From Vibrio aquaticus (GTDB lineage Bacteria > Pseudomonadota > Gammaproteobacteria > Enterobacterales > Vibrionaceae), in NCBI RefSeq assembly GCF_003970385.1, contig NZ_RXZH01000010.1:30135-94134 (forward strand): a stretch of DNA of 64,000 nucleotides, written 5' to 3'. Shown here in pieces: positions 15,753 to 25,020 of this stretch. Position 1 is the first letter of the stretch. The number at the start of each line of letters is the position of its first letter. Under the pieces are notes generated by a model. That model worked only from the letters and a program-made list of their open reading frames with translations. It did no database searches and had not been told where the DNA came from. A program made the translations under genes and the position numbers.

Positions 15753-18700
15753 TTATTTGTTTTCTGCAAGCTCGCGATGTGCTGCTTTCGCTTCATCAAC
15801 GCGCGCCAGCTTCTCCAAGTCTTTGTCTTCAACAAACACTGGTAGAGGCTTGTGTTTCTCAGCTAGGTAGCTGTAGATAACTGGCAGTACGAATAGGGTA
15901 AAGATAGTACCAATCGCAAGACCCGCAACAATTACGATACCGATACTAAAGCGCTGAGCCGCACCTGCACCTGTCGCATACATTAACGGGATAAGACCCG
16001 CAATCATCGCTGCTGTTGTCATTAGGATAGGACGTAGACGTACTTTCGCCGCCTCCATTACCGCTTCCATTCTGCTCAGTTTATTGTGTAGCTGCTCTTC
16101 TTTGGCCACTTCACAGATCAAGATACCGTGTTTGGTGATCAGACCAACCAGGGTAATCAGACCTACCTGAGAGTAGATGTTCATGGTTGCTGCGCCCCAA
16201 GCAAGAGCAATCAAAGCGCCACATACCGCTAGAGGAACCGAAACCATGATAACGATTGGATCTTTTAGTGATTCGAACTGAATCGCTAGAACCAAGAAGA
16301 TGATTGCCAACGCTAAACCAAATGTTGCGTACAGTGCGCTACCTTCAGTTACGTATTGACGTGCTTCACCCATGTAATCGTGGTTGTAGCCGCTAGGCAG
16401 TTTCTCTGCCGCAACACCTTCAAACCAAGTGATCGCATCACCCATAGCAGTGCCAGGAGCTGGTACGGCACCAACCGTTGCTGAGTTTAGCTGGTTGAAG
16501 TGAGGAAGAGAGCGAGGCTCTGCCACAACATCAATCGTGATCAAGCTACCTAGAGGTACTGCTTCACCGTTTGCACTGCGAACGTAGTAGTTATTCATCG
16601 ACTCTGGATTTAGACGCCACTTACGCTCAACTTGAGGGATTACCTCATAAGAACGGCCATTTAGGTCGATACGGTTTACGTAACCGTCCGCCATCATGGT
16701 ACTTAGCGTGATACCAATGTCTTGCATCGTCACGCCGTAAGCGCCAGCTTTGTCCTTGTCGATGTTGATTTTCATCGTTGCCGAGTCGTAGTTCAGATCC
16801 AAGTCTGAGTAAACAAACATCGGGCTAGACTTCACTTCTGTTAGCACGTCGGTTGCGATTGAGAATAGGCTCTCAAAGGCATTTGGTGTTGTGATAACGA
16901 ACTGAATAGGTAGACCTGAACCCGCACCAGGAAGTTCTGGCATCTGGAATGCCGTTACTGCCATACCTGGAACGTTTGATACTAAACCACCTACACGGTT
17001 TGCCACTTCAGACTGGCTAGCTTCACGCTCACTCCAAGGCACCATAGAAGCGATACCAAAGGCTTGGTTCGAGTTAGGCACACCTGTAAACACCTGAGCA
17101 AACGCAACTTCTGGCTGATCAGACAGAATCTGGTTTACGTCATTCATGGTGTTTTGCATAAAGTCTAAGTTGGCATTCGATGGGGCAGTACCCATCAGCA
17201 TCACTACGCCTTTATCTTCCGATGGAGCAAGTTCACTTGGAATGAACTTAAACAGCATTGGCAAGCTACCAAATACGATAACCGCGAATGCAAGAACCAC
17301 AGGGCGGTGCTGCATAACGGCTTTTAGCATGCCTTCGTAGCGGTTCGTCATACCATCAAGAATATGATGCACTTTCTGTTCGAATTTGCTTGGCTCTTCA
17401 TTCGCCTTAAGCATTTTTGAACACATCATTGGTGATAGCGTTAGCGCCACGATACCGGATACAAATACCGAACCGGCCAGGGTTAAAGCAAACTCTTTAA
17501 ATAGCGAGCCGGTAATACCACCCATTAAGGCGATCGGCGCATACACAGCACCTAGCGTTAATGTCATCGCGATAACCGGTACCGCAATTTCACGCGTACC
17601 AATGATGGCAGCACGGAATGGTGATTCACCCAGCTTGATGTGACGGTCAACGTTTTCAAGAACAACGATCGCGTCATCTACTACTAGACCGATAGCCAGT
17701 ACCATCGCCAGAAGCGTCATCAGGTTCCAAGAGAAGCCCATTGCTTGCATCACCATCGCTACACCAATCAAAGAGAGTGGGATAGTAACGATCGGAATGA
17801 TTACCGCACGGAACGAGCCTAAGAACAGAGTGATCACGATAAGTACGATAAGTGCCGCTTCGATGATCGTTTTAACAACTTCATTGATGGATTCGTTGAT
17901 CGCAATCGTTGAGTCGTACATTACGTTCATCTTGATGTTGCTTGGCAGGTTGCGCTCAAGTTGAGGCAATAGCTCAAGTACATCAGCTGCGATGTTAATC
18001 GGGTTTGCACTTGGCGCTGCATTGATTGCAGCTACAACCGCTTCTTGGCCATTCGCACTTGCACGGTAAACATCGTGACTCTTCTCTAGCGTTACTTTCG
18101 CAATGTCGCTTAAGCGAGTTACGTCGCCGTCGTCAGTGCTCACCACTAGGTTAGACAATTCATCAACGTTTGACACCTGAGTATCAGCGCTACCGTTGTA
18201 CAGTACGAACTCACCCACCGCCTGACCTGTTGCTGACTGGTAGTTGTTGGCGTTCAGAACACCCATAACGTCAGTTGCAGTTAGGTTTAGCGCCGCCATT
18301 TTGGCTGGATCTAGCCAAATACGTAGGGCGTATTTCATACCACCGTATAGGTCAACCTTAGACACACCATTTACAGTGAATAGCTGCGGGTTGATTACAC
18401 GCTCAAGGTAGTCAGTGATTTGGCTTGAAGAAAGCTCGTCACTGGTAAAGCCGATGTAGAGTACCGCCGTCGTAGAACCTGTCGACATGGTTACTGTTGG
18501 GTCTTCCGCCTCTTTAGGAAGCTGAGAACGAACAGAGTTGGTCTTGGCCAATATGTCTGAAAGTGCTGCGTTCGGGTCAGTGTTCAGCTTCATGTTCACG
18601 GTAATTGTAGAGCTACCGAGAACCGAAGATGAAGTCATATAGTCGATATTATCGGCCTGTGCGACCGCTTGTTCCAAAGGCTGAGTAATGAAGCCTTGGA

Positions 18701-18875
18701 TAAGGTCGGCACTGGCACCGTAGTAACTGGTTGAAACCGTTACTACTGTATTCGTCATTTCAGGGTATTCACGGACCTGCATTTTGAACACTGCTTGTAA
18801 GCCAAGCAGGGCAATCAAAAAGCTGATCGATACCGCTAAAACTGGACGTTTAATAAAAACATCAGTAAAGCGCAT
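15753..18875 (-). CDS. vexB: RND efflux pump inner-membrane permease (VexB/AcrB-like)
   Basis: A 1040-residue proton-driven exporter with 12 predicted membrane segments and two large periplasmic loops. The TM4 proton-relay pair is present (AIGLVVDDAIVVLENVDRH, near residues 400-420), preceded by the GSFRAVIIPIVTIPLSLIG motif. The N-terminus MRFTDVFIKRPVLAVSISF is typical of the family. It is encoded 11 bases after the adaptor gene in a TetR-adaptor-pump operon. The vexB name is by analogy with V. cholerae vexRAB, which as I recall is also adjacent to ilvC. Substrates (bile salts, detergents, drugs) are inferred. An outer-membrane TolC-type channel must be supplied from elsewhere. Confidence 0.9.
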   Translation of the reverse strand: MRFTDVFIKRPVLAVSISFLIALLGLQAVFKMQVREYPEMTNTVVTVSTSYYGASADLIQGFITQPLEQAVAQADNIDYMTSSSVLGSSTITVNMKLNTDPNAALSDILAKTNSVRSQLPKEAEDPTVTMSTGSTTAVLYIGFTSDELSSSQITDYLERVINPQLFTVNGVSKVDLYGGMKYALRIWLDPAKMAALNLTATDVMGVLNANNYQSATGQAVGEFVLYNGSADTQVSNVDELSNLVVSTDDGDVTRLSDIAKVTLEKSHDVYRASANGQEAVVAAINAAPSANPINIAADVLELLPQLERNLPSNIKMNVMYDSTIAINESINEVVKTIIEAALIVLIVITLFLGSFRAVIIPIVTIPLSLIGVAMVMQAMGFSWNLMTLLAMVLAIGLVVDDAIVVLENVDRHIKLGESPFRAAIIGTREIAVPVIAMTLTLGAVYAPIALMGGITGSLFKEFALTLAGSVFVSGIVALTLSPMMCSKMLKANEEPSKFEQKVHHILDGMTNRYEGMLKAVMQHRPVVLAFAVIVFGSLPMLFKFIPSELAPSEDKGVVMLMGTAPSNANLDFMQNTMNDVNQILSDQPEVAFAQVFTGVPNSNQAFGIASMVPWSEREASQSEVANRVGGLVSNVPGMAVTAFQMPELPGAGSGLPIQFVITTPNAFESLFSIATDVLTEVKSSPMFVYSDLDLNYDSATMKINIDKDKAGAYGVTMQDIGITLSTMMADGYVNRIDLNGRSYEVIPQVERKWRLNPESMNNYYVRSANGEAVPLGSLITIDVVAEPRSLPHFNQLNSATVGAVPAPGTAMGDAITWFEGVAAEKLPSGYNHDYMGEARQYVTEGSALYATFGLALAIIFLVLAIQFESLKDPIVIMVSVPLAVCGALIALAWGAATMNIYSQVGLITLVGLITKHGILICEVAKEEQLHNKLSRMEAVMEAAKVRLRPILMTTAAMIAGLIPLMYATGAGAAQRFSIGIVIVAGLAIGTIFTLFVLPVIYSYLAEKHKPLPVFVEDKDLEKLARVDEAKAAHRELAENK

Positions 18876-18886
18876 GAAGCCTCCAA

Positions 18887-19993
18887 TTACAGCATTGGTG
18901 TTTCAGCTGGTGGAGTAGTCGCATCGCTTTCTACTACACGAACCTTCGCGTGGTTACTTAGACGAACTTGACCAGAAGTCACGATAACGTCACCTGGTTT
19001 AACGCCTTCTAGAATGTGCGCGATATCTTGAGTGCGCTCACCTACTTTAACCACTTGCTGTGTTACACGCTTCTCGCCATCTTCCTCTGTCACAACGTAC
19101 ACGTTGTCACCGTATAGCGTGAAAGTGATCGCCGTTTGCGGTAGCGTTACTTGGTTATCTAGTTTAGGTAGGATGATGTTTGCACGCGCGAACATACCAC
19201 TACGCAGTTTGCCATCGCTGTTCGGAATATCCGCTTGAACTTGAATCAGACCACTTTGAACGTTAACCGCTGGTTCAATCGCTGAGATAGACCCTTTGAA
19301 CGCGATCTCTGGGTAAGAATCAACGAAGATATCCACTTCTTGCTCAATGTTGATGCGAGAGATGTCTGTCTGAGGCACGGTGAAACGCAGACGCATCACG
19401 CTAGTATCTTCTAGACGAACGATATCAGTACCTGCTTGAAGGTATTGACCTAGATAAACATTACGAATACCGACAACACCAGCAAATGGTGCTTTGATTT
19501 CACGACGGTCAATCGCTGCTTTTAGGCTTTCAATATCCGCTTGAAGAGAGAAGTAGTTAGCTTCTGCTTCATCGTAAGCTTCTTTAGAGATAGAGCCTTT
19601 TTTGTATAGACCTTGGTAACGCTTGTACTTCGCTTGCGCTGCAGGAAGTTTCGCTTGAGCGCTCTTTAGGTTTGCTTTTTCTACTTCAGAATCAAGCAAT
19701 ACTAAAGGCTGGCCTTCTTCAACCTGAGTACCAGAGTTAAAAGCAATCTTATCGATCACGCCGCTGGTTTCGTTTGCAACCGTAACACCTTGGTTTGGTT
19801 CAATAAAACCAATCGCTTCGATAACAGGAACCCAATCAACCGCTTGAACTTCTGTGACAGTCACAGGAAACTCAGGTTCAGGTCGATTCGCCATGTACTC
19901 TGCGATCTTCTGTTGTTTGAATAAATTGAAACCTATCACACTGCCAAACAGCAGTATTGCGATAAGCAACATAAAGAAAGTCCACTTTTTCAT
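18887..19993 (-). CDS. vexA: RND efflux periplasmic adaptor subunit (VexA-like)
   Basis: A 368-residue membrane-fusion protein linking the pump to an outer-membrane channel. It has an N-terminal membrane anchor (residues 4-24, WTFFMLLIAILLFGSVIGFNL) without a lipobox, a lipoyl/barrel-sandwich hairpin (AVDWVPVIEAIGFIEPNQG ... KAPFAGVVGIRNVYLGQYL) with an intervening alpha-helical coiled coil (about residues 95-165), and a beta-barrel C-terminal part. It lies between vexR (18 bases upstream when measured stop-to-start) and vexB (11 bases). Confidence 0.9.
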   Translation of the reverse strand: MKKWTFFMLLIAILLFGSVIGFNLFKQQKIAEYMANRPEPEFPVTVTEVQAVDWVPVIEAIGFIEPNQGVTVANETSGVIDKIAFNSGTQVEEGQPLVLLDSEVEKANLKSAQAKLPAAQAKYKRYQGLYKKGSISKEAYDEAEANYFSLQADIESLKAAIDRREIKAPFAGVVGIRNVYLGQYLQAGTDIVRLEDTSVMRLRFTVPQTDISRINIEQEVDIFVDSYPEIAFKGSISAIEPAVNVQSGLIQVQADIPNSDGKLRSGMFARANIILPKLDNQVTLPQTAITFTLYGDNVYVVTEEDGEKRVTQQVVKVGERTQDIAHILEGVKPGDVIVTSGQVRLSNHAKVRVVESDATTPPAETPML

Positions 19994-20011
19994 TCTAGTT
20001 AGAACTCCAAG

Positions 20012-20578
20012 TTAATGTGTAATGATTGCATCCCAGCTAGCCTCAATGGCTGCTTCGATAGCATCTTGATCCAGTTGGTAATATCCAAGCGATTGTTTAC
20101 GAGCCAGAGTGACACTGACTTCTAAACTAAGTGCAGCCAACACTGGGTTGTCTAGAGGTTTAAATACCCCCGTCTCACGTCCTTCTGTGAAAAGCTGATC
20201 AACCTTACTGAACATCTTTCGCTCAATTTCTTTGGTCTCATGGCTACGAACACAAGGTAAAGAATCGTACTGAGCACGGTTCTTTAAGTTGTCGATATTC
20301 GACACCGAGAGATCAAAAATGTTTAACCACATTTTGCGAAAGCGTTCTTTTAGCGGCATGGATTCATCAACATCACGCTGAATAGCCTCGGCGTTCCGTT
20401 GAGCTACCTCTAAACGAACTTGTTGCAGTAAATCCTCTTTATCAGAGAAGTAGCGATAAATCGTTCCTGCTGCGACCCCAGCTTCTTTGGCCAACTTATG
20501 CATCGAGAGGCCTTGAAACCCTGATTCTGCAATCAATGTTTCTGCGGCATCTATGATTTTTTGTCTTTTATCTTTCAT
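20012..20578 (-). CDS. vexR: TetR/AcrR-family repressor of the adjoining efflux operon
   Basis: 188 residues from ATG 20578 (MKDKRQKIIDAAETL). The N-terminal helix-turn-helix is MHKLAKEAGVAAGTIYRYFSDKEDLLQQ and a ligand-binding helical domain follows. The in-frame ATG at 20632 is rejected as start: it lies one base after a perfect -10 TATAAT and inside a perfect 18-bp operator, so it cannot be within a translated mRNA from that promoter. First gene of the vexR-vexA-vexB operon, so autoregulation with drug or bile induction is expected. Confidence 0.88.
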   Translation of the reverse strand: MKDKRQKIIDAAETLIAESGFQGLSMHKLAKEAGVAAGTIYRYFSDKEDLLQQVRLEVAQRNAEAIQRDVDESMPLKERFRKMWLNIFDLSVSNIDNLKNRAQYDSLPCVRSHETKEIERKMFSKVDQLFTEGRETGVFKPLDNPVLAALSLEVSVTLARKQSLGYYQLDQDAIEAAIEASWDAIITH

Positions 20579-20613
20579 CAAAGCAGATCCAGACAGTGCA
20601 TATAGCGGGTTAG

Positions 20614-20636
20614 TGAATGAACGTTCATTCATTATA
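20614..20636 (-). promoter_or_regulatory. vexR promoter -10 and TetR-type operator
   Basis: The minus strand has TATAAT at 20636-20631, overlapping at its last base a perfect 18-bp palindrome TGAATGAACGTTCATTCA (20614-20631). This is the style of operator bound by TetR/AcrR repressors. Binding would block the -10 and start site. A -35 is not well defined. Confidence 0.8.
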
Positions 20637-20795
20637 GCCTAAAGAGCCACCACATATGCAACAAACTATTGCATGAATAGAGCAAAAAAATTGTGAATAA
20701 AAGGCGCTAGGTTTACGTTGCCTTTGAGTAAACATAGCAATCTTGTGATTGCACTATTATTATAGGCGCCACTTTTTTGTACCGTAGAGATAGCG

Positions 20796-22811
20796 ATGAA
20801 GCTGAACCCCAATCAAGACGCAGCCGTTAAATACGTATCTGGCCCTTGCTTAGTGCTGGCAGGTGCAGGCTCAGGTAAAACGCGCGTAATTACCAATAAG
20901 ATTGCTTACCTTGTTCAGCAGTGTGGCTACAAAGCACGTAACATCGCTGCGGTTACCTTTACCAATAAAGCGGCCCGAGAGATGAAAGAACGTGTCGGGC
21001 AGACGCTAGGTAAAAACGAATCGAAAGGCTTGATGGTGTCGACGTTCCACACCTTAGGCCTCAATATCATTAAGCGAGAATATAAGTCACTGGGCTTAAA
21101 AGCAGGCTTTTCGCTTTTTGATGACCAAGACCAAATGGCACTGCTAAAAGAGCTGACCGAAAAGCAACTCGATGGTGACAAAGATTTGTTACGTCAGCTG
21201 CTCAGCACGATTTCCAATTGGAAAAACGACATGCTGACGCCTGACCAAGCGAAAGCTCAGGCGAAAGGTGAGCAACAGCAGCTGTTTGCTTTCTGTTTTG
21301 AGATGTACCAAAAGCAGATGAAAGCATATAACGCGCTCGACTTCGATGACCTGATTTCTCTTCCGGTGTTACTGCTCAAAACCAATGAGGAAGTGCGTCA
21401 ACGTTGGCAAAATCGTATCCGTTACCTGCTTGTTGATGAATACCAAGATACCAACACAAGCCAATACGATTTGGTGAAGCTCATTGTCGGTGAACGTGGC
21501 CGCTTAACGGTCGTTGGTGATGATGATCAGTCTATCTACTCATGGCGTGGTGCTAAACCGCAAAACCTGGTGCTGCTTGGTGAAGATTACCCGAACTTGC
21601 GCCTAATTAAGCTAGAGCAGAACTACCGTTCAACTAGCCGAATTTTGCGTGCGGCCAACATCTTGATCGCTAACAACCCCCATGTCTATGACAAGTCGCT
21701 GTTTTCAGAAATCCCTGATGGAGAGAAACTCAAAGTCTTGTTGGCAAAAAATGAGGAACACGAAGCGGAACGTGTGACCGGTGAGTTGATCGCACACAAA
21801 TTCCTTAATCGCACTGAGTACAAAGACTACGCGGTGTTATATAGAGGAAACCATCAATCTCGACTGATTGAAAAGTCGTTGATGCAAAACCGCGTGCCTT
21901 ACAAGCTGTCAGGTGGCACGTCGTTCTTTGCTCGCGCTGAAATCAAAGACATCATGGCGTACTTACGTGTGTTGGTGAATCCGGACGATGACAATGCTTT
22001 CCTACGTATCGTGAACACACCGCGCCGTGAAATTGGCCCAGTGACGCTAGAGAAGCTCGGTAGCTACGCCAATATGCGCGGCAAAAGCTTGTTTGAAGCC
22101 AGCTTTGAAATGGGGCTTGAGCAAACACTTTCAGGTCGTGGCCTAGAGAATTTACGCCGCTTCACTACTTGGCTGGTGAAAATTGCCGATCAAGCGGAGC
22201 GCGGTGATACGGTGGAAGCGGTTCGCTCGCTTGTGCGTGATATCAACTACGAAGATTGGTTGTACGAAACCTCTGCGAGTCCAAAAGCCGCAGAGATGCG
22301 TATGAAGAACGTTTCTGATCTCTATTCTTGGATCGTCGCTGACCTTGAGGGTGACAATTACGATCAAGAAGAGAAAACCATTAAAGAAGTGGTTCAGCGT
22401 TTAACGCTGCGCGACATGATGGAGCGTGGTGAAGAAGACGAAGACAGCGATGCGGTTCAGTTAATGACATTACATGCTTCGAAAGGTCTCGAGTTTCCTT
22501 ATGTGTACCTAATTGGTTCGGAAGAGGGCATTTTGCCGCACCAGACTAGTATTGATGAAGAGAATGTCGAAGAAGAGCGCCGTTTGATGTATGTAGGCAT
22601 TACTCGTGCGCAGCGAGAGCTGACCTTTACTATGTGTAAAGAGCGCCGACAGTTTGGTGAGTTGATCAAGCCAACCCAAAGTCGCTTCTTAGATGAGTTG
22701 CCATTTGATGATGTTGAGTGGGAACAGACTAAAAAACCTGTCTCGGCCGAAGAGCGGATGGAAAAAGGTCAGGCACACATTGCCAACTTACGCGCAATGT
22801 TTAAGAAGTAG
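20796..22811 (+). CDS. rep: ATP-dependent DNA helicase Rep
   Basis: A 671-residue UvrD-like superfamily 1 3'-5' helicase. Walker A AGAGSGKTR (22-30), Walker B LLVDEYQDTN, motif III VVGDDDQSIYSWRGA, and C-terminal motifs MTLHASKGLEFPYVYLIG and YVGITRAQREL. It lacks the C-terminal Tudor-like tail seen in the UvrD encoded at 43.5 kb, ending instead with the basic Rep-type tail. Rep acts with DnaB at replication forks to displace proteins. Divergent from the efflux operon, and convergent with cytochrome c5. Confidence 0.95.
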   Translation: MKLNPNQDAAVKYVSGPCLVLAGAGSGKTRVITNKIAYLVQQCGYKARNIAAVTFTNKAAREMKERVGQTLGKNESKGLMVSTFHTLGLNIIKREYKSLGLKAGFSLFDDQDQMALLKELTEKQLDGDKDLLRQLLSTISNWKNDMLTPDQAKAQAKGEQQQLFAFCFEMYQKQMKAYNALDFDDLISLPVLLLKTNEEVRQRWQNRIRYLLVDEYQDTNTSQYDLVKLIVGERGRLTVVGDDDQSIYSWRGAKPQNLVLLGEDYPNLRLIKLEQNYRSTSRILRAANILIANNPHVYDKSLFSEIPDGEKLKVLLAKNEEHEAERVTGELIAHKFLNRTEYKDYAVLYRGNHQSRLIEKSLMQNRVPYKLSGGTSFFARAEIKDIMAYLRVLVNPDDDNAFLRIVNTPRREIGPVTLEKLGSYANMRGKSLFEASFEMGLEQTLSGRGLENLRRFTTWLVKIADQAERGDTVEAVRSLVRDINYEDWLYETSASPKAAEMRMKNVSDLYSWIVADLEGDNYDQEEKTIKEVVQRLTLRDMMERGEEDEDSDAVQLMTLHASKGLEFPYVYLIGSEEGILPHQTSIDEENVEEERRLMYVGITRAQRELTFTMCKERRQFGELIKPTQSRFLDELPFDDVEWEQTKKPVSAEERMEKGQAHIANLRAMFKK

Positions 22812-22836
22812 AGAGCTGCTTCTATATAGAGGGAAC

Positions 22837-22870
22837 AAAAAAGGCTTGAGTGTGATACTCAAGCTTTTCT
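22837..22870. terminator. convergent terminator between rep and cytochrome c5
   Basis: AAGGCTTGAGT (22841-22851) pairs with ACTCAAGCTTT (22857-22867) around gtgat, with A and T tracts on the two sides. Confidence 0.85.
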
Positions 22871-22893
22871 TTTATCTTGGGTTGATTAACGTC

Positions 22894-23316
22894 TTATAGA
22901 CCTTCAATCATATGGTCGATGGCTGCGATGATTTCATCGTCAGAACAATCCATACAAGAACCTTTCGCCGGCATCGCGTTAAAGCCGTTGATTGCATGGT
23001 TGTTAAGTACATCTCGGCCTTGTGCAATACGTGGAGACCAATCGCCAGCATCACCAGTCTTCGGTGCGCCACTTACGCCAGATGCGTGACAAGCAATACA
23101 GAAAGTGCCATAAACAGTTGCACCATCGCGAGGGCCAGTTGGCTCTGCTTTCACTGGCTCTGCGCCTGCAAGGTAAACATCACCAACAGGTTTAATACGT
23201 TCTGCAATTGCATCATATTCTTCTTGGCTTACGCTTGCTGCAAAAGAGGCGCTAGAAAAAGTGATTGCAGCGACCAAAGCGGTTAATAATTTTCGAGACA
23301 TATCCATTAAACTCAC
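22894..23316 (-). CDS. cytochrome c5 (monohaem, exported)
   Basis: A 140-residue class I cytochrome c. Signal peptide through ...SSASFAA (about residue 27). One haem site, TFCIACHASG (C73-H77); the axial Met is probably that of NAMPAKGSC. The two extra cysteines in SCMDCSDDEI are typical of cytochrome c5 and form a disulfide. GTG 23316 has AGGA at good spacing; ATG 23307 is an alternative start that removes three residues. Periplasmic electron carrier to terminal oxidases. Confidence 0.9.
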   Translation of the reverse strand: MSLMDMSRKLLTALVAAITFSSASFAASVSQEEYDAIAERIKPVGDVYLAGAEPVKAEPTGPRDGATVYGTFCIACHASGVSGAPKTGDAGDWSPRIAQGRDVLNNHAINGFNAMPAKGSCMDCSDDEIIAAIDHMIEGL

Positions 23317-23567
23317 TTTACATTCCTGAAGGTAAGTTCGTGCTTACCCATTATTAGAGTGTGATTTGATATCAACAGCCGAAACGGACGTAAAAAACGG
23401 GTAACGCTGTTAAATCAATGTAAATAATGGGTGATTATATCCTGTTAACTTGTTGCAATAAACAGCAAGTTACCTCGTTAATATCAGTTATCTAATCGGA
23501 AGTAGGGGTTTATCACACTTTAATTGTTGAAAAAGGCGTCAAACGATAAAAAAAGTTGAAAAAGTAC

Positions 23568-23596
23568 TAGACGACATAGTGTGATATACGTATTAT
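23568..23596 (+). promoter_or_regulatory. tRNA operon promoter
   Basis: TAGACG (23568-23573), 17-bp spacer, TATTAT (23591-23596), followed by a GC-rich discriminator-like stretch before the first tRNA at 23618. Confidence 0.55.
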
Positions 23597-23617
23597 TCCA
23601 CTCCGCCGATGGGGCAT

Positions 23618-23694
<77 letters not shown>

Positions 23695-23727
23695 ATCGCC
23701 TTAAGGTTTATCGGTAAAAAATCAGTG

Positions 23728-23803
23728 GTGGCTATAGCTCAGTTGGTAGAGCCCTGGATTGTGATTCCAGTTGTCGCGGGTTCAAGTCCCGTTAGCCACC
23801 CCA
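23728..23803 (+). tRNA. tRNA-His(GTG), copy 1
   Basis: Acceptor GTGGCTA/TAGCCAC, anticodon arm CTGGA-TTGTGAT-TCCAG (anticodon GTG), encoded CCA. The G at 23727 is the genomic G-1 required by histidyl-tRNA synthetase. Confidence 0.96.
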
Positions 23804-23870
23804 TTCTCTTCTTTGAAAGTAGAATGCGGTAACTTCGGTTTCCAGTTTCGATTCGAAACAAAACATAAGT

Positions 23871-23943
23871 CGGTGAATAGCGTGTTTGTAGCGCATTTCG
23901 GCTCTTGGAATAAGCGGGACCAGAGGGTTGACTCTCTATAACG
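23871..23943 (+). pseudogene. degenerate tRNA-Pro remnant
   Basis: It starts CGGTGAATAGCG and keeps TAGCGCAT and GGGACCAGAGGGT, as in the two intact tRNA-Pro genes. The anticodon arm is destroyed (TTTCGGCTCTTGGAATAAGC replaces CTGGTTTG), and the T arm and 3' acceptor (GACTCTCTATAACG) no longer pair. The 5' flank AAAACATAAGT is shared with the intact copy at 24220, showing a decayed duplicate. Confidence 0.8.
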
Positions 23944-23968
23944 TAAACCAAGTAAAAAAATACTATGT

Positions 23969-24045
<77 letters not shown>

Positions 24046-24091
24046 CTCTTTCGTTTAACGCTCAAGAAGCGGTGAACAACAAAAATTAGCG

Positions 24092-24167
24092 GTGGCTATA
24101 GCTCAGTTGGTAGAGCCCTGGATTGTGATTCCAGTTGTCGCGGGTTCAAGTCCCGTTAGCCACCCCA
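24092..24167 (+). tRNA. tRNA-His(GTG), copy 2
   Basis: Identical to copy 1 across the gene, including encoded CCA and the preceding G-1 (24091). Confidence 0.96.
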
Positions 24168-24219
24168 TTATTCAGGTAGCTTTGCTCCCTTTCTTGTGAA
24201 AACGAGATAAAACATAAGT

Positions 24220-24296
<77 letters not shown>

Positions 24297-24303
24297 CTAT
24301 TAG

Positions 24304-24334
24304 AAAGCCCCGTCAGAAATGACGGGGCTTTTTT
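24304..24334 (+). terminator. tRNA operon terminator
   Basis: 11-bp stem AAGCCCCGTCA-gaaa-TGACGGGGCTT followed by T. Confidence 0.92.
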
Positions 24335-25020
24335 GCATCTAGAATTCTTAACTTTATATCCAATAAACCGTCATTCCATAGACCGAAGAATGAGGGAGTA
24401 GGGAATCTGTTAACGCTTGCCGTAAAGCAGAAGATTTCTCTATATCATTGGCCTTTCATCCGCTCGCAGACTCTTCCATTCTCGATCTTTCCTTTACTGC
24501 CTTCTCACCTTTCATGTCCTCATACTTAAGCATTCCACTTAACCATAGTGATCAAACTAGATAATATTAAAACTAGCTTATCGGACTAATTTATTTGTTT
24601 ATTGCATTGGATAAAGTCTGCCATTTGGTCTAAACATAAATTAATGAACTAAATATATTATTAATCTTGGTTGTTTGTTTTTAATTTGTTAATCAAGCAT
24701 GGTGGTGGTGGTTTGAATTTATATTCATATTCACTTATTGCTAAAAGTTGTATGAAATAGCCAAAAGTTTAGCTATAGCGGTGTTTTGTTGCTAATTATT
24801 ATCAGGTTAGACCAACCGATCATCTAACCTAATTGCATATTTATTTTGATAAGCTGCTTGGTTTTTGTCCTAACTCAACTTTTTATCCTATGTTTGTTGC
24901 TTTTCTGTGAAATTTTTGCCAAATTGATGAGCTTATAAATTGCTAGAACGATATTCTGGTAAGAATGGATTCACTTTTCAGACAGGGCAGAAAGCTGCCG
25001 AAGCAGTAGAGGTCTGGTTA
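24335..25020 (+). promoter_or_regulatory. AT-rich leader/upstream region of the peptide ABC operon
   Basis: No protein gene is supported in these ~690 bases. From about 24540 the sequence becomes markedly A/T-rich. A perfect 8-bp inverted repeat AGGTTAGA/TCTAACCT (24804-24811 / 24823-24830) with an 11-base spacer looks like an operator for a dimeric regulator. I could not fix a promoter with confidence. No tRNA 3'-end duplicate (att site) was seen. Confidence 0.45.

Noticed and set aside
23339..23370. TTGATATCAA near cytochrome c5 as an FNR site
   Set aside because: The half-sites abut without the required 4-base spacer.
24297..25020. Possible genomic island inserted at the tRNA-Pro 3' end
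   Set aside because: No integrase, no repeated tRNA 3' end and no mobile genes; the following genes form an ordinary importer operon.
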